A stretch of 26,300 nt of DNA, from the NCBI GenBank assembly GCA_002170005.2, contig NHGT02000020.1, forward strand, positions 5,450-31,749, written 5' to 3'. Below, piece by piece: positions 7,981-16,711 of the stretch; position 1 is the first letter of the stretch; every line of letters starts with the position of its first letter. The notes under the pieces are model-generated. The model saw only the letters and a list, made by a program, of their open reading frames with translations, had not been told where the DNA came from and did no database searches. A program made the position numbers and the translations under genes. Origin of the DNA: a bacterium TMED144 (lineage in GTDB: Bacteria; Fidelibacterota; Marinisomatia; Marinisomatales; TCS55).

Positions 7981-10900
7981 TTAATCGGGAATGATAACTG
8001 CAGGTAACTGAGCCTTATTATAAAGATCGTTATATGATCTTACTTCATTAGTAATGATCATTTCAAATTTATTTCTGTAATCATCCCATTCTTTACTTAG
8101 GTCATTATATCTATCTCTTTGACCTTGAGTCAACGGTGCATCTGATTGACTCATTGTGCTCAAAAGGTTGATCATGTGTGAATTCAGTTTGTTCAAATAA
8201 TTAACCACGTCTTGAAACGTTACCATTTTTGTTTGAATTACATTTCCTTCCCATCCATTTAGAGATTGTATTGCTTTTTCACCGGCTTCTTTAAGGTCTT
8301 TTACATTAGACATATCATTTATATGATCATTCGTTGTCGAAATCTGGGTCCTAATATTCCGCGCTTTAACAATTGTTGAGTGCAGCTCATTTATATTATC
8401 GTATAGATTGCTCATTAACTGTTGGTGGTCTACGATCGCTTGTTCACTAATGTCCAGCCTTGGATCATTTTTGATTTCAAAATTTCTTTCGATAATCTCA
8501 TTATTTAAGGTAAGCCTAGCTATATATTTCCCAGGTCCAATCTTATATCCAGAATAACCACCATAAAATGACACATCCTTCACTTTAACTAAATCATCAT
8601 TTTTTAAATCCCACACAAATTTATTCATACCCTTTTTTGGATTAATGGTCTTTGTTTGATATGAACCATCAAATACTTTTGCTTTGTCCCCCTTTTTATT
8701 TGAAATGGTTCTAATTATTTTATTTTTATATGAGATCTCAAGTGAAAATTTATCTTTCTCATTAGGTTTATCTTTTAAATAGTAATGAAAGACTGCACCG
8801 TTGGGTGGATTCTGTCCAATGGTTTTTGAAGGACTGCTGCTTCCGCTAACCCTATATGAAAGCCTGGGGTTAAAAAAATGCATCTTTGATTTTTTTATTT
8901 TGTTTGAATACTGATGCAAGGGGGTAAGGTCATCTAAAATCCAAAATGATCGTCCTTGAGTAGATGCAACTAAATCATTATTTCGTATTGTTAGATCTGT
9001 TATTGGAACAGTCGGTAGATTTAATTGGAATGGTTGCCAGTTTCTTCCGTCATCTAAAGATATATATATACCATTTTCTGTGCCAGCATACAAAAGACCT
9101 TCTCTAATAGGGTCTTCTCTAACTACACGCGCAAACATATTGTTGGGCATTCCTCTATTTAACCGACTCCAGCTTTTTCCGTAATTAGCACTTCTGTATA
9201 TATAAGGTGTTAAATCGCCAAATTTATATCTCATCAAAGTAATATAAACTTTTCCAGGGTCGTGGGGTGAAATTTCAATTGAATTAATAATTCCTTCTTC
9301 AAGGCCTTTTGGGGTAACATTTTTCCAATTTCTACCTCCATTTTGCGTCAAATGCAAAAGACCATCATCAGTACCAACCCAAATAGTACCAGGTTTATGG
9401 ATAGATTCGGTTGCATACATTATTGTGTTATAAATTTCTCCACCTGCAGCTTCATTTGTAAATGGAACGCTACCAAAACTGTGTTTTGACTTTTCATCTT
9501 TGGTTAGGTCTGGACTGATAACTTCCCAAGAGTCTCCCCCGTCATTGGTTTTAAAAAGAACGTTCCCTGCATGATAGATTGTTTTTGGATCATGAGGAGA
9601 AGCAAAGATCGGCGCATTCCAATTGAATCTAAATTTTTGATCACTTGGCAAAGAGCCCAATCCTAAATATTCATATGCCATGATACTTCTACTTTTCCGA
9701 GTTACAATATTGAGCTTTTCTATTAAACCTTGATAACAACCACCGTATAGATCTACTGGATCATTTGGATCAAAAGCGATATATGCGCTTTCACAGCCAG
9801 CCGCTCTATACCAATCTGACCAGTCAATTCCTCTGCCATTCGTTCTGCTAGGGACAGCCACACTAGAGTTGTCTTGTTGGCCTGCATAAACATAATAAGG
9901 AAATCTGTTGTCTGTAATTACCCGATAAAATTGAGCAGTAGGTTGATTTTTCTGCGTTGACCATGACTTGCCTCCATTAAAAGAAATATTAGCTCCTCCG
10001 TCATTAGCGTTTATTATTCTTTGATTATCATTGGGATCTATCCAAAGACCATGATTGTCTCCGTGTGGAACTCTAATTCTTTTAAAAGATTTTCCTCCAT
10101 CGGTAGATTTTAACATGGGCGCATTTAGTACGTATACAACGTTCTCATCTGACGGATCTGCGAAGACGTGAATATAATACCAGCTTCTTGCAATAAGAAC
10201 TCTATCGCTATTAACAAGTTTAAAAGATTTTCCTCCATCATCTGAGCGATATAATCCGCTTTTTTCAGCTTCAGCAATGACATAAACTATATCTGAGTTT
10301 GCTCCTGAAACGGATACATCGGTTTTGCCCATAACTTTTGGTAAACCTTTTTCTAGTTTTTTCCAATTTAAACCACCGTCAATTGATTTATAAACTCCAC
10401 TTCCTTTTCCACCGCTTCTCATTTGCCAAGGTTTTCTCAAATGATCCCATGTTGATGCATATATAATTCTTGGGTTATTCCTGTCCATAGTAAGCCCACT
10501 TATTCCCGTAGTTTCGTTGATGTAAAGAACCTTTTTCCAGTTTTTCCCACCATCACTAGAATGATATAATCCTCTGTCACTACTTGGTTTATATTGATCG
10601 CCCTGCACGCCAACCAATAAAGTGTTGTGATCCTTAGGATGAACAACAATGTTTGATATGGTTCTTGATTTTTTAAGTCCAATATTGGACCATGATTTAC
10701 CCGCATCATCGGAACGATATACCCCATCACCGTGTGAAGTCATGACAGGGCGAATATCGGACTCACCCATTCCTGCATATACAACATTAGGATCGGATTC
10801 AGAAACCACAACAGCGCCAACTGAACCCATTTGAAAATAACCATCCGAAACGTTTGACCACTCTAAGCCACCATCATCTGTTTTCCACACGCCTCCACCA

Positions 10901-11076
10901 ACTGAACCAAAATAGTAGGTCAAAGGATCGCCAATCACTCCAGATACGGTTAACGACCTACCACCTCTAAAAGGACCTATATTCCTCCATTTCATACCAT
11001 CTTTAAAAAAAACATCCAAAGAGTCTGCCCACAAGTTTGAACATATAAGAAAAAATAAAATTTTAGCTATCTTCAT
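7981..11076 (-). CDS. Secreted sortilin/VPS10-type Asp-box beta-propeller protein
   Basis: This is a 1031-residue exported protein often annotated as a glycosyl hydrolase or exo-alpha-sialidase-like protein. Residues 1-17 (MKIAKILFFLICSNLWA) are a signal peptide. From about 30 to 715 there is a beta-propeller with at least 11 Asp-box (S-x-D-x-G-x-x-W-like) repeats. Examples start near 65 (KTDDGGLEW), 121 (RSDDAGKSW), 173 (SSDGGKNW), 230 (KSIDGGLNW), 277 (RSDDGGKSF), 323 (KSTDGGKSF), 366 (FNGGKSW) and 509 (KTNDGGDSW). An Ig/FlgD-like segment (about 760-890) and an alpha-helical tail (about 890-1010) follow, as in related FCB proteins. No sialidase catalytic Arg triad was identified, so hydrolase activity is unproven. 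It may act in binding or processing extracellular polymer. I see no type IX secretion C-terminal domain. The GGAG at 11084-11087 fixes the start. Confidence 0.85.
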   Translation of the reverse strand: MKIAKILFFLICSNLWADSLDVFFKDGMKWRNIGPFRGGRSLTVSGVIGDPLTYYFGSVGGGVWKTDDGGLEWSNVSDGYFQMGSVGAVVVSESDPNVVYAGMGESDIRPVMTSHGDGVYRSDDAGKSWSNIGLKKSRTISNIVVHPKDHNTLLVGVQGDQYKPSSDRGLYHSSDGGKNWKKVLYINETTGISGLTMDRNNPRIIYASTWDHLRKPWQMRSGGKGSGVYKSIDGGLNWKKLEKGLPKVMGKTDVSVSGANSDIVYVIAEAEKSGLYRSDDGGKSFKLVNSDRVLIARSWYYIHVFADPSDENVVYVLNAPMLKSTDGGKSFKRIRVPHGDNHGLWIDPNDNQRIINANDGGANISFNGGKSWSTQKNQPTAQFYRVITDNRFPYYVYAGQQDNSSVAVPSRTNGRGIDWSDWYRAAGCESAYIAFDPNDPVDLYGGCYQGLIEKLNIVTRKSRSIMAYEYLGLGSLPSDQKFRFNWNAPIFASPHDPKTIYHAGNVLFKTNDGGDSWEVISPDLTKDEKSKHSFGSVPFTNEAAGGEIYNTIMYATESIHKPGTIWVGTDDGLLHLTQNGGRNWKNVTPKGLEEGIINSIEISPHDPGKVYITLMRYKFGDLTPYIYRSANYGKSWSRLNRGMPNNMFARVVREDPIREGLLYAGTENGIYISLDDGRNWQPFQLNLPTVPITDLTIRNNDLVASTQGRSFWILDDLTPLHQYSNKIKKSKMHFFNPRLSYRVSGSSSPSKTIGQNPPNGAVFHYYLKDKPNEKDKFSLEISYKNKIIRTISNKKGDKAKVFDGSYQTKTINPKKGMNKFVWDLKNDDLVKVKDVSFYGGYSGYKIGPGKYIARLTLNNEIIERNFEIKNDPRLDISEQAIVDHQQLMSNLYDNINELHSTIVKARNIRTQISTTNDHINDMSNVKDLKEAGEKAIQSLNGWEGNVIQTKMVTFQDVVNYLNKLNSHMINLLSTMSQSDAPLTQGQRDRYNDLSKEWDDYRNKFEMIITNEVRSYNDLYNKAQLPAVIIPD

Positions 11077-11083
11077 TTCTTTG

Positions 11084-11087
11084 CTCC
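11084..11087 (-). promoter_or_regulatory. Ribosome binding site of the sortilin-like gene
   Basis: On the minus strand GGAG ends 7 bases before the ATG at 11074-11076, which supports this start over internal Met codons. Confidence 0.5.
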
Positions 11088-11151
11088 AATCAAATAAATA
11101 ATTATTAAAGGTTTTAAAATGAATTATTAATTTAAATTAAATTAATAACCA

Positions 11152-11159
11152 TATCTTTA
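11152..11159 (+). promoter_or_regulatory. Possible -7 promoter element TATCTTTA for the CotH gene
   Basis: TATCTTTA lies 27 bases before the ATG at 11186 in the 109-base divergent spacer. It is one base off the TAnnTTTG consensus and is repeated exactly upstream of the gene at 12673. No -33 TTG was found at the expected spacing. Confidence 0.22.
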
Positions 11160-11185
11160 ATCATAAAAATCTATAAAATTATTTT

Positions 11186-12583
11186 ATGAATATAAAATTT
11201 AAAAAAATTAATCATAAAAATTGGCTCTTCTTGCTACTATTTTTATTTCAATGTGAAGATGAACAAATTGAAAAAAAAGTGGTAGAGGATGAAATAATAA
11301 TCAAAGATGATATTGAAAGTTTAATGACTTTTAGCATTGATACTTATGAAAAAGAAATTTTAGATGAACCGAAAATATTAGGCGAACTGATAATATCTTT
11401 GGATAGTAATATTATTCACAAGGGCTATATTGGGATAGAGAAGAGAGGGTCTTCATCTCAATATTTTTATGAAAAAAAACAATATGGGGTTGAAACTTGG
11501 GATCAATATGGAGCCGATATAGATGTTTCGTTAGGAGGGCTGCCTAAGGAAGAAGACTGGATATTTTATGGTCCTTATGGGGACAAATCGCTCATAAGAA
11601 ATAATCTTATATATTCGCTATCAAACAACATGGGTCGATATGCTAGTAGGTCCAAGTTCATGGAGATAATAATAAATGGTGATTATAAAGGGGTATATTC
11701 TTTATTTGAAAAGATTAAAGTTGATAAGCATCGCGTTAACATTTCTAAAACTCAATCGAGCTCAGGCGAGGGCACTGGTTATATCATTAAAATAGATAAA
11801 TTAACTGGTGAGGCTGTTGACATATATAATGATTATAATGATCAAATATCTTTTCTTTCAAATTATGATTCTAATGGCGATTCATTAAATGACAATTCAC
11901 ATTCTAAAATACATTTTCTTTACCATTATCCTAAACCTGAAGAGATTTCTTCGGATCAAAAAAGTTTTATTCAAAATATAATTCGTCAATTTGAAAATGC
12001 TTTAAGCACAGACAATTTTCAAGACCCCTTTAATGGCTACAGAAGATATATTGACATTGATAGTTTTGTTGATTTTTTTATTTTAAATGAACTTAGTAAC
12101 AATGTTGATGCATATAGATTAAGTACTTTTATTCATAAAGATATATCGGGAAAACTGAAAATGGGACCAATTTGGGATTTTAACTTAGCTTTTGGAAATG
12201 CGAATTACTGCAACGGAGATGCTGTAGATAAATGGATGTTTAAATTTAACGATTATTGCCAAGGCGATTTATGGAAAGTTCCTTTTTGGTGGAAAAGATT
12301 ATTGGAAGATGATTCTTTTAAGGCAAAAATCGTAACTAGGTGGTTTGATTTAAGACAGAATACTCTCTCAAATGACTCTATTTTTCAATTATTGAATGGT
12401 TTTGTAGAAAAATTGAAAATTTCTGGGAGTGTAGATAGAAATTTTCAAAGATGGCAAATATTAGATAAATGGATTTGGCCCAATGCCTATATGGGGGCTA
12501 ATTATGATGAGGAGATAGATTATTTGAGCACATGGCTTTTAAATAGACTTCAATGGATAGATAGCAATATTGAATCTTTATAA
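11186..12583 (+). CDS. CotH-kinase family lipoprotein
   Basis: This is a CotH family protein, related to the spore-coat kinase CotH and widespread as an exported protein in non-sporing bacteria. The signal ends in LFLFQC with lipid-attachment C23, followed by an acidic stretch (EDEQIEKK). The CotH core starts with R87-G-S-S-S-Q92, then E123-D-W-I-F-Y-G-P (123-130) and S-L-I-R-N (135-139), and Y-K-G-V-Y-S-L-F-E-K-I (167-177), in place of the usual GVYxLxEKI, followed by K-V-D-K-H-R-V-N-I. The Asp-bearing motif is GPIWDFNLAFGN (327-338). These match the ATP-binding and metal-binding motifs of CotH kinases. Length (465 residues) is usual. The target is unknown; it probably acts on an envelope or extracellular protein. 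It heads a run of seven plus-strand genes but is separated from the next by 89 bases. Confidence 0.85.
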   Translation: MNIKFKKINHKNWLFLLLFLFQCEDEQIEKKVVEDEIIIKDDIESLMTFSIDTYEKEILDEPKILGELIISLDSNIIHKGYIGIEKRGSSSQYFYEKKQYGVETWDQYGADIDVSLGGLPKEEDWIFYGPYGDKSLIRNNLIYSLSNNMGRYASRSKFMEIIINGDYKGVYSLFEKIKVDKHRVNISKTQSSSGEGTGYIIKIDKLTGEAVDIYNDYNDQISFLSNYDSNGDSLNDNSHSKIHFLYHYPKPEEISSDQKSFIQNIIRQFENALSTDNFQDPFNGYRRYIDIDSFVDFFILNELSNNVDAYRLSTFIHKDISGKLKMGPIWDFNLAFGNANYCNGDAVDKWMFKFNDYCQGDLWKVPFWWKRLLEDDSFKAKIVTRWFDLRQNTLSNDSIFQLLNGFVEKLKISGSVDRNFQRWQILDKWIWPNAYMGANYDEEIDYLSTWLLNRLQWIDSNIESL

Positions 12584-12611
12584 TATTAATTTTTCTGTTT
12601 GTAAATACAAA

Positions 12612-12642
12612 TTGTTTCTCTTAATAAATTCGCATATCTTTA
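12612..12642 (+). promoter_or_regulatory. Possible promoter TTG-N20-TATCTTTA before the FAD oxidoreductase gene
   Basis: TTG at 12612-12614 and TATCTTTA at 12635-12642 are 20 bases apart, close to the Bacteroidota-type TTTG-N19-TAnnTTTG promoter, and end 30 bases before the ATG at 12673. If real, this would be the promoter of the oxidoreductase-hydrolase-argGH run. AT-richness makes a chance match possible. Confidence 0.33.
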
Positions 12643-12663
12643 TTTTTAATTTTTTTTCAATCT

Positions 12664-12667
12664 GAGG
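12664..12667 (+). promoter_or_regulatory. Ribosome binding site of the FAD oxidoreductase gene
   Basis: GAGG ends 5 bases before the ATG at 12673, and the Rossmann motif starts at residue 9, so this start is secure. Confidence 0.5.
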
Positions 12668-12672
12668 TTAAG

Positions 12673-14229
12673 ATGAATATAAAGCATGACGTATGTATAG
12701 TAGGTGCTGGCCATAACGGGCTTGTTTCATCCATCATGCTAGCGCGATCAGGCTTGTCTGTTAAGGTATTTGAAGGTAAAAAAGTTGTCGGAGGAGCCGC
12801 TAAAACGGAAAATCCATTTAAGTTGGCACCTAACCTTGGACACTCTACAGGTGCTTATTTATTAGGTGTAATGCCTCCTGAATTGATGCGCGAGCTTGGT
12901 TTAGAATTAAACTTGGTTCGAAGAGACCCTCACTATTTTTTACCAACTCTCAATGATAAATACCTTTTACTTGGAGCAGATTCAAAAGCAAATGATCAGC
13001 AGATTCGATCTTTTTTTTCTGATCAAGATGCTATAGCAATTGAACGACTAGAAGCTGAAATTGCAATGATTCGAGAAGATTTGGCCCCTTCCTGGCTCCA
13101 AGAACCTTTGCCCTTAGAACAAACTGCTTATAAATTTATAAGAAAAGAATTGCAAAGAACTTTTTTAGATCTTTGTTCTTTGCCGGTTGAAGAGTATTTA
13201 TATCGATTTAATTTTAAATCTGAATTATTACTCGCAATGTACGCTGTTACAGATGGTTTTAGTGGACTCAATGCTTCATTCGGAATGAATGGGACGGGCT
13301 ATAATTTTTTGGTTCACAACATGTGCAGATTGCCAAAGTCTGGTGGAACTTGGATGATAGCTGAGGGAGGAATGGGAGCTGTTACAAATGGACTTAAAAA
13401 TTTAGCTCTAAACGAAGGTGTGGATATTGAAACTGATTCGAATATCAATGAACTGATAATTACAAACAATAGAATCTCTGGAGTGGTCAGTGAAAGTGGA
13501 GATGAAACTTTAGCAAATATCGTTCTTGGAGCTTGTGATCCATTTAAATTGATGAGCCTTGCAACCGATCATCTGCCAGAAGAATTTAAAGCAGATTTGA
13601 ACAGCAAGCGTAAGATGGGAACCACTTTAAAATTAAATCTAGCTCTAAACGATCTTCCGACATTTTCATGTCTCAATGACCAAATCGGTCAACACAAAAC
13701 TACAAGCCATTTGCTGCCTCAAGAAGAAAATGGTTCAATATTAGATCAAATTAAAGATTCATACCAACAAGTTCAAAACGGTATCCTAGCAGACTTTCCT
13801 ACTATTGAGTGGTATTTTCATACTGATGCTGAGCCATCTTTAATGGATATTGATGGTAGGCATTCTGCAGCTTTATTTGTTCAATGGGCCCCATATGATA
13901 TACAAGGAAGTAGTTGGGATAAGGAAAGAGACAGATATGAAAACCACTTAATAGATATAGCAGAAAGATTTGCTCCAGATCTTCGACATAAGATTGATGA
14001 TACATTTATGTTAGCACCGCCAGATATTGAATCATATTTCGGTATTTCAAATGGACATATTCATCACATTGACAATGCTTATGGTTTTGACAATAGATCC
14101 CCATACAAGTGGCCCATCGATGGTTTGTACGCAGGCTCTGCAGGTTGCCATCCTGGTGGAAGTGTGATTGGATGCAGTGGTTACAATGTTGCAAATAGAA
14201 TAATAAAAGATTTAGGAATTTCACAATAA
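12673..14229 (+). CDS. FAD-dependent oxidoreductase, phytoene-dehydrogenase/PYROXD2-like
   Basis: This is a cytoplasmic flavoprotein of 518 residues in the phytoene desaturase/amine oxidase superfamily, closest in outline to the PYROXD2-like branch. The FAD-binding Rossmann motif G11-A-G-H-N-G16 follows the first beta strand (DVCIVGAGHNG), and the typical second part E-G-K-K-V-V-G-G-A-A ends near residue 44. The C-terminal FAD contact is GLYAGSAGCHPGGSVIGCSG (about 483-502), ending with G-Y-N-V-A-N. The substrate is not predictable. There is no phytoene synthase or other carotenoid gene nearby, so a carotenoid role is not supported. A good ribosome site and a possible promoter lie just upstream. 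The following lipoprotein hydrolase starts 13 bases after its stop, suggesting one transcript. Confidence 0.82.
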   Translation: MNIKHDVCIVGAGHNGLVSSIMLARSGLSVKVFEGKKVVGGAAKTENPFKLAPNLGHSTGAYLLGVMPPELMRELGLELNLVRRDPHYFLPTLNDKYLLLGADSKANDQQIRSFFSDQDAIAIERLEAEIAMIREDLAPSWLQEPLPLEQTAYKFIRKELQRTFLDLCSLPVEEYLYRFNFKSELLLAMYAVTDGFSGLNASFGMNGTGYNFLVHNMCRLPKSGGTWMIAEGGMGAVTNGLKNLALNEGVDIETDSNINELIITNNRISGVVSESGDETLANIVLGACDPFKLMSLATDHLPEEFKADLNSKRKMGTTLKLNLALNDLPTFSCLNDQIGQHKTTSHLLPQEENGSILDQIKDSYQQVQNGILADFPTIEWYFHTDAEPSLMDIDGRHSAALFVQWAPYDIQGSSWDKERDRYENHLIDIAERFAPDLRHKIDDTFMLAPPDIESYFGISNGHIHHIDNAYGFDNRSPYKWPIDGLYAGSAGCHPGGSVIGCSGYNVANRIIKDLGISQ

Positions 14230-14233
14230 TTAA

Positions 14234-14237
14234 GGAG
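14234..14237 (+). promoter_or_regulatory. Ribosome binding site between two adjacent start codons
   Basis: GGAG within TAAGGAGAG lies 5 bases before the ATG at 14243 and 8 bases before the ATG at 14246. The spacing slightly favours the second Met. The protein differs by one residue only. Confidence 0.5.
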
Positions 14238-14242
14238 AGATT

Positions 14243-15445
14243 ATGATGAAAAAATATTTTAACATTTTAATTTTGTTGGTTTTTTTAAGCTGTGAGGATA
14301 ATGGAGACACAGAAAAAAATTGCAACCTATATGAAGATAGGGGTTCTTTAGTTTCATCAAAAAGAACTTTTCAATATTCTAAAGAATCAATAGCATCGCT
14401 TGCTAAAACGTTTTACGGTATTGATGAATCAAGTTTAAACATCGAAAATGGGATTGATGTCTATAGTGTAGTTTATAAATCAATTGGACCTGATGATAAA
14501 CCTGTCGAACTGTCAGGGGCAATTTATGTACCTGTTTTAGATGATGGTAAGGCAATACCAACATTAAGCATTGGCCACTATACTAACACTGAACAATACA
14601 GCGTTCCATCAGTATCACCTACAACAGGCCCCCAAGGAATCTTAGGTTCTATGCAAGGTTATTTTTCTATTTATGCCGATGGTTACGGTTTTGGTGTATC
14701 CGATACCCAACCTTCTTTTGTTAATAAAAAAGTTTCTGCAGAAACAAGAATTGATTTATTAAAAGCCTCAAAAGAATTTGCATGCGAAAATGACATCGAA
14801 TTGAATGATCAATTGTTTACAACAGGTTATTCTGCCGGGGGTTACAACACCATGGCATTTCATCAATATATTGATGAAAAATATCCTGAATTTACCATAA
14901 CAGCTAACGCGCCTTTAGCAGGTCCGTATTCAACTATGAACATGGGAAAGACTATCTTTGAAAAAGGAATTTATCATCAGCCATATTATTTAGGTTTTGC
15001 TTTATGGGGCTATATTAATGGAACTGGAGATTCAGATGCGCTTAATCGTTGGGTAAATGAACCATATATTGAGCCTATCAAAACAATGTACGACGGATCA
15101 AAAGGTGCAACTTTAATAAATAATGCTTTAAATGACACGATTAGTGTTCTTTTAAAAAAATCTTTTTTGGATGGTTTTCTTGGGGATGGAGAGCAAACTT
15201 TTAAGCAATACTTGAAAGATCAAAGCTTTATATACGATGGATGGACCCCTAAAGCACCAATTCACTTTATGCACGGAAAAGATGATACGACTGTTTTTCA
15301 TTATTTGATGGAAGAAGCTGCAACAGTATTAAAAAGTAACGGCGCAACTCAAATTCAGACCACTTCATTCGAAGGAAATCATAATGGCGCAGCTTCTGCT
15401 TGCATGATAGAATCTTTGAACTGGTTTAACACCTTCAAAGAATAG
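14243..15445 (+). CDS. Alpha/beta-hydrolase lipoprotein (secretory-lipase-like)
   Basis: This exported ester or lipid hydrolase is of the secreted lipase/feruloyl-esterase-like type. Residues 1-17 (MMKKYFNILILLVFLSC) form a lipoprotein signal with C17 as lipid anchor, followed by acidic E-D-N-G-D. The nucleophile is S197 in TTGYSAGGYN, the acid is D347 or D348 in HGKDDTTV, and the base is H380 in FEGNHNGA. That is a complete Ser-Asp-His triad with the usual order. The long N-terminal part (40-190) carries the first strands of the fold (LSGAIYVP). Length 400 is normal for this group. It lies 13 bases after the oxidoreductase and only 3 bases before argG, so it is probably transcribed with both, though it has no evident arginine role. 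Confidence 0.8.
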   Translation: MMKKYFNILILLVFLSCEDNGDTEKNCNLYEDRGSLVSSKRTFQYSKESIASLAKTFYGIDESSLNIENGIDVYSVVYKSIGPDDKPVELSGAIYVPVLDDGKAIPTLSIGHYTNTEQYSVPSVSPTTGPQGILGSMQGYFSIYADGYGFGVSDTQPSFVNKKVSAETRIDLLKASKEFACENDIELNDQLFTTGYSAGGYNTMAFHQYIDEKYPEFTITANAPLAGPYSTMNMGKTIFEKGIYHQPYYLGFALWGYINGTGDSDALNRWVNEPYIEPIKTMYDGSKGATLINNALNDTISVLLKKSFLDGFLGDGEQTFKQYLKDQSFIYDGWTPKAPIHFMHGKDDTTVFHYLMEEAATVLKSNGATQIQTTSFEGNHNGAASACMIESLNWFNTFKE

Positions 15446-15448
15446 ACA

Positions 15449-16711
15449 TTGGAAGAGAACAATAAAATCATACTCGCCTATAGTGGCGGTCTTGACACTT
15501 CAGTCATTTTAAAATGGTTAGTAAATTTAGATTATGAAGTAGTTTGTTTCATAGGCGATATTGGACAGTCTGATGATTTTAAAAGCGCTAAATTAAAGGC
15601 GGAAAAACTAGGCGCTTCTAAAGTAATAATAGAAGATTTAAAAAATCCCTTCATAATTGATTATGTATATCCTGCTTTGCAAGGCAATGCTATTTACGAG
15701 GGAAGGTATTTATTGGGGACTGCACTTGCAAGACCTGTGCTTGCTAAAGCACAAATCGAGATCGCGCATAATGAAAACGCATCTATTGTTTCCCACGGAT
15801 CTACAGCTAAAGGTAATGATCAAGTAAGGTTCGAATTAGCATATCATGCATTAGATCCCAATATTAATGTCTTTTCGCCTTGGAGAGATATAGAGTTTTC
15901 TAATCAATTTAAAGGAAGAAATGACTTATTAAGTTATGCTGAGAAATGGCAAATTCCAATAACTGCCTCTAAAGGAAAGCCATACAGTGAAGACGAGAAT
16001 TTAATTCATATCAGCCATGAGGCAGGCATACTAGAGGATCCAAGCAAAAGACCTGACCCATCTGTTTTTAGCTTAACTGAGGATATTTCAAATGCCCCTG
16101 ATGAAGAAACTAAATTGGAAATCAAATTTATAGATGGAATTCCTGTTTCAGTTTCAAACTTGGATGATAACACTATTTACGATAATCCTTTAGAAATTAT
16201 GAATTACTTGAATTTAGTTGGGAGAAAAAATGGTATTGGCAGGGTAGATATGGTTGAAAATAGGTTTATTGGAATAAAGTCTAGAGGTGTTTATGAAACC
16301 CCTGGCGCTACAATTCTTTTTGAAGCTCACAGAGACCTTGAGGGTATTGCAATGGATAAAGAGGTAATGCATATAAGAGATCTTTTGATACCTAAATTTT
16401 CAGAGCTTATATATAATGGTTTCTGGTTTTCACCTGAAATGGATTTTTTGTTAACTGCCATAAGAAAAAGTCAGGAAGCAGTTGATGGTGTTGTGAGACT
16501 AGCACTATTAAAAGGGAATATTATAATGATTGGAAGAGAATCCCCAACATCATTGTATGATCAAGATCTTTCCAGCATGGATATTGAAGGAGGGTTTGAA
16601 GCTAAGGATTCTGAGGGTTTTATAAACATTAATTCCATTAGACTTATGGCTCATAAAATAGTTTTACAAAGAAAAGATCCTTACAAGTGGAGAGGTAAAG
16701 AAAAAAAATAA
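15449..16711 (+). CDS. argG: Argininosuccinate synthase, TTG start
   Basis: ArgG condenses citrulline and aspartate, using ATP, to argininosuccinate in arginine synthesis. The N-terminus carries the N-type ATP pyrophosphatase P-loop LAYSGGLDTSV (residues 9-19), as in all ArgG. Other family blocks follow: SHGSTAKGNDQVRFEL, FSPWRDIEF, and VENRFIGIKSRGVYETPGA. Length is 420, slightly above the usual 400. No ATG is available at the front. The frame starts with TTG at 15449-15451, directly after the TAG of the preceding gene, and no clear ribosome site precedes it. Translation may therefore depend on coupling to the upstream gene. The TAA at 16709-16711 abuts the ATG of argH, so the two genes form a tight pair. 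Confidence 0.95.
   Translation: MEENNKIILAYSGGLDTSVILKWLVNLDYEVVCFIGDIGQSDDFKSAKLKAEKLGASKVIIEDLKNPFIIDYVYPALQGNAIYEGRYLLGTALARPVLAKAQIEIAHNENASIVSHGSTAKGNDQVRFELAYHALDPNINVFSPWRDIEFSNQFKGRNDLLSYAEKWQIPITASKGKPYSEDENLIHISHEAGILEDPSKRPDPSVFSLTEDISNAPDEETKLEIKFIDGIPVSVSNLDDNTIYDNPLEIMNYLNLVGRKNGIGRVDMVENRFIGIKSRGVYETPGATILFEAHRDLEGIAMDKEVMHIRDLLIPKFSELIYNGFWFSPEMDFLLTAIRKSQEAVDGVVRLALLKGNIIMIGRESPTSLYDQDLSSMDIEGGFEAKDSEGFININSIRLMAHKIVLQRKDPYKWRGKEKK

Noticed and set aside
10649..10834. Plus-strand open frame opposite the sortilin-like gene
   Set aside because: A shadow of the Asp-box repeats of the real minus-strand gene.
7981..11076. Type IX secretion substrate
   Set aside because: No C-terminal sorting domain or conserved K-x-x-x tail is visible in the helical end.
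12573..12600. AATATT inverted repeat followed by T residues after the CotH gene, as a terminator
   Set aside because: The stem is pure AT and short; it would not terminate strongly and is expected by chance.
13802..14224. Two minus-strand open frames opposite the FAD oxidoreductase
   Set aside because: They lie inside a conserved gene and lack domains or start signals.
12673..14229. Carotenoid biosynthesis cluster
   Set aside because: Only a PYROXD2-like oxidoreductase is present; no crtB, crtE or related gene is nearby.
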